A DNA stretch of 11,964 nucleotides, taken from Calditrichia bacterium. GTDB taxonomy: Bacteria > Calditrichota > Calditrichia > RBG-13-44-9. The stretch lies in contig JALXCH010000544.1 of the NCBI GenBank assembly GCA_026991005.1, positions 1-11,964 on the forward strand. The letters are read 5' to 3'. Of the stretch, positions 6,494 to 11,964 are shown piece after piece (position 1 is the stretch's first letter; each line of letters begins with the position of its first letter). The translations under genes were made by a program, and so were the position numbers. Under the pieces are notes generated by a model, which saw only the letters and a program-made list of their open reading frames with translations, searched no databases and had not been told where the DNA came from.

Positions 6494-6581
6494 CATCCTC
6501 CGAACTTTCTTACCAAGAATCCCGATGCAAGGAAGCTCACGACGCCAGGCAAGGCTCAGGTACACCGTAGTAAAGGGGGTT

Positions 6582-7586
6582 TTAATGAATAATTTCCCGA
6601 ATCAGCGCTTCGGTGAGTTCGGTTGTAGTGGCCGTGCCTCCCATATCCGGGGTTAAATATTTACGTTCGGTAAGCAGCACAATAACGGCATGTTTAATGT
6701 GGTTTGCCACATGCTCGTCTCCCAGATAGCGCATCATTTGCTCGGCAGAGAGGATAACCGCCAGAGGATTGGCGATGTTCTTTCCGGCAATATCGGGAGC
6801 GCTACCGTGCACGGCTTCGAACACGGCCAGATTCTCGCCGTAATTGGCACCGGGAACCAGTCCCAGACCACCCACCAGTCCTGCACCCAGGTCGCTAATG
6901 ATGTCCCCGTACAAATTGGTGAGCACCAGAACATCGAACTGCTCGGGATGCATCACCATTTGCATGGCGCAGTTGTCCACGATGATTTCTTTATACTCAA
7001 TCTCCGGATATTCCCGGGCAATGTTCTGGCAGCTTTTCAAAAACAAACCGTCGCTTTTTTTCATGATGTTTGCTTTATGAACGGCCTGAACGGTATGACG
7101 CTGATGTTTCCGGGCATATTCAAAAGCAAACCGGGCAATCCGCTCCGAGGCAGCCTGAGTGATGATTTTGAGCGTTTGTGCCACACCCGGAGCAATATCC
7201 TGCTCCAGGCCGGCGTACACATCTTCCGTATTTTCCCGGACAATGACCATGTCCACATTGTGGTACCTGTCGCTAATCCCATATTTAGAATTGATGGGAC
7301 GGACGTTGGCGTACAGATTGAGCTCTTTGCGCAGGGAAACGTTGATGCTGCGAAACCCTTTTCCAATAGGAGTGGTTACCGGCCCCTTCAGTGCCACCCG
7401 ATTGCGTTCGATGGAATCCAGGACTTCCCGGGGCAGGGGCTCGCCGTATTTTTCCGCAGCAGCGGCACCGGCTTCCACCACTTCCCATTCAATATCTGCT
7501 CCGGCAGCCTCCAGCACACGCCGGGCTGCTTCGGTAACCTCGGGACCGATTCCATCCCCCGGAATGAGGGTAATTGTATATTTCAT
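6582..7586 (-). CDS. icd: NAD+-dependent isocitrate dehydrogenase
   Basis: The product is a member of the beta-decarboxylating dehydrogenases, converting isocitrate to 2-oxoglutarate in the TCA cycle. The 334-residue length is that of the short IDH/IPMDH-type chain. The substrate loop FRSINVSLRKELNLYANVRP (residues 78-97) carries Ser80, Asn82 and Arg86 in the arrangement of isocitrate enzymes, not isopropylmalate ones. Further sites are RENTEDVYAG at 117-126 (Tyr124), Lys171 in VHKANI and the metal-binding aspartates in NLYGDIISDLGAGL (224-237). In the cofactor loop, HGSAPDIAGK (260-269) has Asp-Ile where NADP enzymes have Lys-Tyr, so NAD+ is predicted. The ATG at 7586 follows AGGAGA by 7 nt. 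The neighbouring upstream genes act in sugar-phosphate metabolism. Homoisocitrate or 3-isopropylmalate dehydrogenase are less likely alternatives. Confidence 0.9.
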   Translation of the reverse strand: MKYTITLIPGDGIGPEVTEAARRVLEAAGADIEWEVVEAGAAAAEKYGEPLPREVLDSIERNRVALKGPVTTPIGKGFRSINVSLRKELNLYANVRPINSKYGISDRYHNVDMVIVRENTEDVYAGLEQDIAPGVAQTLKIITQAASERIARFAFEYARKHQRHTVQAVHKANIMKKSDGLFLKSCQNIAREYPEIEYKEIIVDNCAMQMVMHPEQFDVLVLTNLYGDIISDLGAGLVGGLGLVPGANYGENLAVFEAVHGSAPDIAGKNIANPLAVILSAEQMMRYLGDEHVANHIKHAVIVLLTERKYLTPDMGGTATTTELTEALIREIIH

Positions 7587-7629
7587 GCGTTATTCTCCTT
7601 TTTGTTTAGTTGTTTGGGGAAGGAATTTA

Positions 7630-7661
7630 CTTTGCGGGAAGTGTTGCTGCAACGCGCAAAG
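7630..7661 (-). other. hairpin-forming inverted repeat upstream of icd
   Basis: In the 122-bp space between the 6-phosphogluconolactonase-like gene and icd, CTTTGCG (7630-7636) pairs with CGCAAAG (7655-7661). Inside it, GTTGC/GCAAC (7643-7653) forms a second small stem. No U-tract follows on the minus strand, so it is not a typical terminator. It may be an mRNA processing or stability element, or chance. Confidence 0.3.
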
Positions 7662-7708
7662 AAATTTTATTTCACGGAAATAGTAAGAGGCATTGCGACT
7701 CCCTCGCC

Positions 7709-8443
7709 TCATAACTGAGAGGCTGCGGCTTGATCCAGGTACCAGAAGTAATTCCCACGGGTGGGATTTACTCGCGCGATGGGAAGGGTGTGGAAACCGC
7801 TTTCCCGGTGCAAAACCCGACGCACCACCGGGGCTTTCTCCTCACCCGTAATGACAACAAACACGTTTCGTGCCGCATTTAACACCGGCAGGGTAAAGGT
7901 CGGCCAGGGAGTTCCTTTTTCCGGTTCGTGCCCCACTGCAGTTATGGCGTGGTGAATTTCCATTGTTATTTGCCCGGGAAAGATTCCCATAATTCCTCCC
8001 CGCGGACGGACACTTCCCACCCAGATGTCGAAACCCGGCACCTCGTCCGGGGCTAACTGGAAGAATTCGCTCAGAATTCCGGCATGCAGGTTAGCGAGGG
8101 TAAAGGCATCGGCGGCAGGAGGGACAAAGTGGTAATTATGCCGGGGAAGGGGGAGCTGGTTCAGCTCTTTCGGTAAAAGGGGATTATTCTCGTGCGGAGT
8201 TTCCCCTTGCAGCGGCTGGTCAGATTGAAAAAGATGAATTCGGCTCCATGGGAAGGTGTTTGGGCCTGGTGGTCGGGAGAGAAGTTCAAAGAATTGTGAG
8301 GGAATTTCGGTGGGAGAGATTGCCCACGCCAGAACCTCCTGCCTTTGCAAAAGATGCTGAGCTGTCTCCTGCAAATCCTTCACCAGAGCAAAACAGAGTT
8401 GCTCCGGATTCTGGTAAATTTTTACCACTGGTAATCGACCCAT
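7709..8443 (-). CDS. pgl: 6-phosphogluconolactonase-family protein with degenerate active site
   Basis: The C-terminal half clearly belongs to this family: TLPVLNAARNVFVVITGEEKA (residues 184-204), VVRRVLH (206-212) and a final ARVNPTRGNYFWYLDQAAA (223-241) match its usual ending, and the 244-residue length is normal. The catalytic motifs are changed. The GGSTP-type loop reads AWAISPTEIPSQ (39-50), the DER triplet reads DQP (75-77), and the GxGxDGHxASLFPG motif reads GSVRPRGGIMGIFPG (143-157), so the catalytic histidine and its aspartate are missing. True enzymes hydrolyse 6-phosphogluconolactone in the oxidative pentose phosphate pathway. The position 60 bp behind the transaldolase-isomerase fusion fits that pathway, but this copy may be inactive, have another substrate or play a non-catalytic part. 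The frame is intact, so it is not an obvious pseudogene. The ATG at 8443 lacks a clear Shine-Dalgarno. Confidence 0.78.
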   Translation of the reverse strand: MGRLPVVKIYQNPEQLCFALVKDLQETAQHLLQRQEVLAWAISPTEIPSQFFELLSRPPGPNTFPWSRIHLFQSDQPLQGETPHENNPLLPKELNQLPLPRHNYHFVPPAADAFTLANLHAGILSEFFQLAPDEVPGFDIWVGSVRPRGGIMGIFPGQITMEIHHAITAVGHEPEKGTPWPTFTLPVLNAARNVFVVITGEEKAPVVRRVLHRESGFHTLPIARVNPTRGNYFWYLDQAAASQL

Positions 8444-8469
8444 GGTCCAGGAGCCTGTTACTTTGTAAA

Positions 8470-8498
8470 GGATGCAGCCTTGATCCCGGGCAGCATCC
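8470..8498 (-). other. intercistronic hairpin after the transaldolase-isomerase gene
   Basis: GGATGC (8470-8475) and GCATCC (8493-8498) pair. After a T-T mismatch, GCC/GGC extends the stem around a loop of about 9 nt. It starts 5 bp past the fusion-gene stop and is followed on the minus strand by only TTTAC, too short for strong termination. It may attenuate or stabilise the transcript before the downstream gene. Confidence 0.4.
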
Positions 8499-8503
8499 TG
8501 TTT

Positions 8504-11329
8504 TTACACCAGGCGGGCAATTTTCCGAATTCCGGTATCGGCTTTTTTCAGGAAGTGGAAAGCAATTACTTTACGCCCGGCTTGCTGCAGTGCCTGGCGG
8601 TCGCCCAGCATTTGCGCGGTTTTCAAAATTCCAAACGTAATCCCGGATTTTTCGCTGCCCGGTTCATCGGGAATGGGAGCGTCTTCTGGCATCGATGCGC
8701 TGAGTTGAATAAATAAACCCCGTCCGGCATCGCCTTTGTGCAGCTGGCCGGTGGAGTGCAAAAAGCGGGGACCGTATCCCACAGTTACCGCCAGACGATA
8801 TTTTTTGTGCAGGGTGAGCCGTAAAGCTTCCAGAGCCCGATCGGTGCGGGCATCGGGCTTTAAATAAGCCTGAATGCTGATGTAACTGCGCCCGGAATCG
8901 GTTTCGGAATCAGTATGGGCTGGCGCCAGGAATTCCTTCAGTGCTTCGGCCAGAGTTTGCGGAGTGAAATCGGCGAACACCTGAATATGATCCTCTTCCA
9001 GAACCGGTTCGGGCAAAGGCAGTTTTCCGTCTCGTAAATAGGCCATTACCATCTCTCTGGCGCGCACCTTTGCGGATTCCACATTGGGCTGGTCGAAGGG
9101 GTTGATGTGCAGGCGCCACCCGGCAATGGCGGTTGCCATCTCCCAGCGGAAAATTTCACCGCCCAGATCGTAGGCATCTTCCAGAGTAATTTGAAGCACC
9201 GGATGTCCTGCTCGAACCAGCGTTTTCAGTGCCTTCTGCTGGTGCGCATCGCTCTTGAAACCCAGGAATACAAACAGGCGATCGCTGGCGTAATATTGCG
9301 GTGCTAAGGGCTTTTCTTCCAGCACAGGCAAAATTCCTTTTCCCTCCTTACCGGTACTTTCGGCAATGAGTTGTTCCAGCCACACCCCAAAATGCCGGAT
9401 TTCCGGGGAGAGGAACAGGGTAAGTTTATCCTTCCCCTGCCGCGCCATTTCTCCCATCACCGCTCCCAGGTAGGCACAGGAGTTGTCTCCTTCCCCGGGC
9501 CGCTGGCAGCCCTCGCAATTGCACTGCATAATCTCTGCCCGCTTAAGCAATTGCCGCAAATCCATGCCAATGCAGGCAGCAGGAACCAACCCGAAAAAGG
9601 AGAGCGCGGAATAGCGTCCCCCGATATTGGGGTCGTTGAGAAAGACTCGCCGGAAATTCAGTGCCCGGGCGGTGGCTTCCAGCGGACTGCCGGGATCGGT
9701 GATGGCGGCAAAATGCTTCCCGGCTTTCAAAACACCCAATTCCTTAACCAGGTAGGTGTAAAAATATTTCATGAAAGAGATGGTCTCCACAGTGGTACCG
9801 GATTTGGTGGAGACCAGGTACAAGGTACTGGCAGGATCGAACCGGCGGGCGTATTCCAGCACGGCGCCCGGGTCGGTACTATCCAGCACCGATAGCTCCA
9901 GATAACCGGGAGCACCCCCGAACACCTGGCGAAATACCTCCGGTGCCAGGCTGGAACCGCCCATTCCCAGCAGCAATACTTGGGAAAATCCTTCTCGCCG
10001 CAGCTCTTCCACAAAATCTGTAATCTCGCGAATTGCCCCTTTCATTTTTTCGGAAATGTGCAACCAGCCCAGGCGGTTGGAGATTTCGGTGGGATCGGGC
10101 TTCCACACGGTATGGTCGTGCTCCCAGATGCGGCGGATGACCCGCTGATTTTGCATCTCCCGCAGCGTTTCCCGGATTAATTGCTGGTACTCCCCCAGAT
10201 GCGAGACCACGGTGAATTTACCCGTGAGCAGTTTTTCGCTCTTCTCCTCGATTTTTTCCAGAATGCTCTCGTAGGAACGGACAAACGCCTCCACCCCGGC
10301 CTTTTGCAGTTCCGCGGTAATGTGTTCCAGAGAAATTCCCAGTTCTTCCAGCTCCCGGAGCTGATCCTCCGCCTCTTCCATTCCCCGGGTAAGGGTTGGT
10401 TTAACCACTCCCTGGCGCTGGAAAGCCTTCCAGGTGTTGGGAGGAACAGTGGTAACGGTATCCGGAGCAATTAATTCCTGGACGTAAAGAATGGGAGAAT
10501 AGTGGGGATTTTTGGTGCTGGTGCTGGCCCAGAGCACTCGTTGTTTGCGGGCACCGCGGGCTTTTAACGCCTGCCAGCGTGGGGTATTAAAAATTTTCAG
10601 GAATTCCTGATAGATGCGGCGTGCGTTTGCCACGGCGATTTTACCCTGCAAGGTGGTGTTGCCTACCTTCTCCAGTTCCCGATCCACCACCGTATCCACG
10701 CGGCTCACAAATACCGAAGCCACCGAGGCAATTTCCTGCAGGGTAAGTCCCCAGCGAATGGTGGGCCCCTGCTCGGCCAGTCTTTCCAGTCCCGTTAAAA
10801 ACGCTTCTACCACTTCCCGGTAATTCTCCAGGCCAAATATCAGCGTCACATTCACGTTAATCCCGCTGGCCAGCAATTCGCTAATGGCCGGAAGCCCTTC
10901 GGCGGTTGCCGGAACTTTAATCATCACATTGGGGCGTTTCAGGGTGGTGAAGATGCGCTGGGCTTCTTCGATGGTGCGCTGAGTGTCGTAGGCATATCGC
11001 GGATTTACCTCGATGCTCACGAATCCATCCCGGCCTTCAGTGGCATCGTACACCTCCCGCATTAAATCGGCTGCCATCCCAATATCCTGAAAGGTCAATG
11101 CTTCAAAAATTTTCTCTGTGGAACGATGTTCTTTCAGCAGACGCCGTAAATCGGCATCATAATCGGAACTTCCGGCAATGGCTTTCTCGAAGATGGTGGG
11201 ATTGGAAGTAATGCCGCGCAAACCTTCTTCAATTAAAAATTTTAAATCGCCGGAAGTAATAAACGCCCGGCGAATGTAATCGTACCAGACGGATTGTCCC
11301 AATGCAGCCAGTTGTTGCATTTTACTCAT
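8504..11329 (-). CDS. tal-pgi: bifunctional transaldolase / glucose-6-phosphate isomerase
   Basis: This 941-residue fusion joins two sugar-phosphate enzymes. The N-terminal part (about 1-365) is a transaldolase: ITSNPTIFEKAI (40-51) and NVMIKVPATAEG (134-145), with Lys138 as the Schiff-base lysine. The C-terminal part (about 380-941) is phosphoglucose isomerase: LLGMGGSSLAPE (453-464), STKSGTT (507-513), GRYSALSFFG (571-580), the catalytic-type glutamate in AESTGKEGKG (656-665) and HSTGQLHKGD (858-867). It would link fructose 6-phosphate, glucose 6-phosphate and erythrose 4-phosphate/sedoheptulose 7-phosphate interconversion in the cytoplasm. The ATG at 11329 is chosen because GGAG lies 7 nt upstream; the GTG two codons earlier would leave only 1 nt. 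A sigma70-like promoter lies just upstream. An unusual CxCxxC-x9-C cysteine group sits at 603-618. Such fusions are known in several bacterial phyla. Confidence 0.95.
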   Translation of the reverse strand: MSKMQQLAALGQSVWYDYIRRAFITSGDLKFLIEEGLRGITSNPTIFEKAIAGSSDYDADLRRLLKEHRSTEKIFEALTFQDIGMAADLMREVYDATEGRDGFVSIEVNPRYAYDTQRTIEEAQRIFTTLKRPNVMIKVPATAEGLPAISELLASGINVNVTLIFGLENYREVVEAFLTGLERLAEQGPTIRWGLTLQEIASVASVFVSRVDTVVDRELEKVGNTTLQGKIAVANARRIYQEFLKIFNTPRWQALKARGARKQRVLWASTSTKNPHYSPILYVQELIAPDTVTTVPPNTWKAFQRQGVVKPTLTRGMEEAEDQLRELEELGISLEHITAELQKAGVEAFVRSYESILEKIEEKSEKLLTGKFTVVSHLGEYQQLIRETLREMQNQRVIRRIWEHDHTVWKPDPTEISNRLGWLHISEKMKGAIREITDFVEELRREGFSQVLLLGMGGSSLAPEVFRQVFGGAPGYLELSVLDSTDPGAVLEYARRFDPASTLYLVSTKSGTTVETISFMKYFYTYLVKELGVLKAGKHFAAITDPGSPLEATARALNFRRVFLNDPNIGGRYSALSFFGLVPAACIGMDLRQLLKRAEIMQCNCEGCQRPGEGDNSCAYLGAVMGEMARQGKDKLTLFLSPEIRHFGVWLEQLIAESTGKEGKGILPVLEEKPLAPQYYASDRLFVFLGFKSDAHQQKALKTLVRAGHPVLQITLEDAYDLGGEIFRWEMATAIAGWRLHINPFDQPNVESAKVRAREMVMAYLRDGKLPLPEPVLEEDHIQVFADFTPQTLAEALKEFLAPAHTDSETDSGRSYISIQAYLKPDARTDRALEALRLTLHKKYRLAVTVGYGPRFLHSTGQLHKGDAGRGLFIQLSASMPEDAPIPDEPGSEKSGITFGILKTAQMLGDRQALQQAGRKVIAFHFLKKADTGIRKIARLV

Positions 11330-11379
11330 ATCCACGCTCCTTTACTATGGCGGTTTTTTGTCCTGTTCCCAATGGTAAG

Positions 11380-11408
11380 AATATAGTTTCTGTTTATCAT
11401 GTATTCAA
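11380..11408 (-). promoter_or_regulatory. sigma70-like promoter of the transaldolase-isomerase gene
   Basis: On the minus strand TTGAAT (11403-11408) is spaced 17 bp from TATATT (11380-11385). Transcription would begin near 11373, giving a leader of about 44 nt that includes the GGAG site. Hexamer match and spacing are good for a housekeeping promoter. Confidence 0.65.
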
Positions 11409-11529
11409 TATGAATGTAAACGGGCCGCCCTGAAATGGAGGCGAGAATGTTCTTGGGATGGGAGTGGGAGGTGAATGCCCGCTGGACGTGGAAGCAGATT
11501 TGGGACTCATGAAAAATAATAAATTCTGT

Positions 11530-11557
11530 TTGATTTTCTGTTTTAAATTTTTATTGT
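11530..11557 (+). promoter_or_regulatory. weak promoter candidate for the right-edge gene
   Basis: TTGATT (11530-11535) and TATTGT (11552-11557) are 16 bp apart, within a strongly AT-rich tract about 40-70 bp before the plus-strand ATG. The hexamers match only partly, but the position is suitable for a divergent promoter. Confidence 0.35.
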
Positions 11558-11597
11558 TTTTTAATGAACGAGAAAAACAGGATGAATAGGAGTGGCC

Positions 11598-11964
11598 ATG
11601 ATCTGGGGAATTACCTGCTTTTTTGAGAATCGGCAAGATTTTGCCATGATTGCGGAAATTGCACCGAAATATCCGGTGCGCTATATAGAGATTCGCGGTG
11701 AACAACCTTTTTTTGCTCCGGAAGTACTCCAGGAGCAGGACATTCATTTTTTCCGGAGCGTCATTTCCCGGGCACGGGTGCGGGTTACCCTTCACGCCAC
11801 GTTTTACGACATCAATCTTGCCACCATTAATGATGATCTGCGAGAAGCGATGTTGCGGAACTATCGGCGTTATCTGGCGCTGGGACAGGCGGTGGGTGCC
11901 GAAAATATGGTGGTGCATGGAGGAATGTTGCACAAGGATGCGGCACCCATTGCCTCTCTGCGGG
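11598..11964 (+). CDS. sugar-phosphate isomerase/epimerase-like TIM-barrel protein (N-terminal part, cut by window edge)
   Basis: The ATG at 11598 is preceded by AGGAG with a 5-nt spacer, and the frame stays open for 122 codons to the window end. The protein begins MIWGITCFFENRQDFAMIAE. It continues with YPVRYIEIRGEQP, VRVTLHATFYDINLA and VGAENMVVHGGM. Short beta strands ending in exposed Glu and His residues, and a His-rich strand end followed by 'NL', are typical of the xylose-isomerase-like/AP-endonuclease-2 superfamily, whose members bind a divalent metal and isomerise or epimerise sugars or cleave DNA at abasic sites. It is divergent from the transaldolase-isomerase gene, sharing a 268-bp intergenic region. 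The substrate cannot be told from the N-terminus; a sugar role fits the neighbour but is inference. Confidence 0.75.
   Translation, partial: MIWGITCFFENRQDFAMIAEIAPKYPVRYIEIRGEQPFFAPEVLQEQDIHFFRSVISRARVRVTLHATFYDINLATINDDLREAMLRNYRRYLALGQAVGAENMVVHGGMLHKDAAPIASLR

Larger units (their letters stand above)
5493..6581. other. 1.09-kb interval without a recognisable gene
   Basis: The interval separates the isocitrate dehydrogenase stop from the rsmI start. Open frames on both strands are short (at most about 80 codons), lack Shine-Dalgarno sequences and resemble no protein I know. Composition is AT-richer than the flanking genes. It contains the rsmI promoter, an inverted repeat at 5662-5679 (TGGATT-N6-AATCCA), another at 5713-5724 (TTGA-N4-TCAA), a multi-stem element at 5799-5868 and a perfect 18-bp palindrome at 6476-6493. 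Short protein-like stretches in shifting frames (for example near 6105-6155 and 6470-6592 on the plus strand) could be gene debris or chance. No tRNA, RNase P, tmRNA or SRP RNA hallmark was found. Confidence 0.6.

Noticed and set aside
6452..6592. Short plus-strand frame ending over the icd stop, protein-like in parts
   Set aside because: There is no start codon with a ribosome binding site, it overlaps the icd 3' end antisense, and no homology can be asserted.
6690..7718. 342-codon open frame on the plus strand
   Set aside because: It lies entirely opposite the well-supported isocitrate dehydrogenase gene, and the translation matches no family.
11397..11933. 178-codon open frame on the minus strand at the right edge
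   Set aside because: It is antisense to the plus-strand gene with a good Shine-Dalgarno and family-like sequence. Its own translation is low-complexity (Pro/Ser/His-rich) and starts without a ribosome binding site.

Overview
This is a stretch of bacterial chromosome, not an obvious mobile island. Genes are dense, start codons are mostly preceded by good Shine-Dalgarno sequences, and base composition is moderate (about half G+C in genes, AT-richer between them). No phage, IS, CRISPR, tRNA or rRNA was found. The host cannot be fixed from this window. A transaldolase/glucose-6-phosphate isomerase fusion, an NAD-type isocitrate dehydrogenase and an inositol-phospholipid gene pair would fit a Gram-negative from the FCB/Calditrichota/KSB1 neighbourhood, but that is a guess.

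Every complete gene is on the minus strand, so transcription runs right to left. Reading that way: (1) bifunctional transaldolase/phosphoglucose isomerase (8504-11329) behind a good sigma70-like promoter, then a 6-phosphogluconolactonase-family protein (7709-8443) whose active-site motifs have eroded, then NAD+-dependent isocitrate dehydrogenase (6582-7586). This is a central-carbon block: pentose phosphate pathway, glycolysis entry and TCA cycle. (2) A gene-free stretch of about 1.1 kb (5493-6581) with several palindromes, ending in a TTGACA promoter. (3) A second transcription unit: rsmI (4791-5492, TTG start), a CDP-alcohol phosphatidyltransferase resembling phosphatidylinositol-phosphate synthases (4154-4801, overlapping rsmI by 11 bp) and myo-inositol-1-phosphate synthase (2711-4045). 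It closes with a textbook intrinsic terminator. The last two genes would turn glucose 6-phosphate into inositol phosphate and then attach it to a CDP-activated lipid. (4) A MATE-family exporter (1210-2604) and thymidylate kinase (535-1167). (5) Downstream of tmk, a 13-bp minisatellite (442-529), a gene-poor stretch, and the first 20 codons of a membrane or exported protein running off the left edge (1-62).

On the right edge a plus-strand gene begins at 11598, divergent from the fusion gene. It encodes the N-terminus of a sugar-phosphate isomerase/epimerase-like TIM-barrel protein and leaves the window unfinished.

The most interesting items are the 6-phosphogluconolactonase homologue lacking its catalytic histidine motif; the compact inositol-lipid gene pair; a 9-bp inverted repeat that would let the inositol-operon terminator be traded for an alternative hairpin just before the MATE ribosome binding site; the 13-bp tandem repeat; and the long non-coding gap with structured elements. 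No clearly new multi-gene system was seen.
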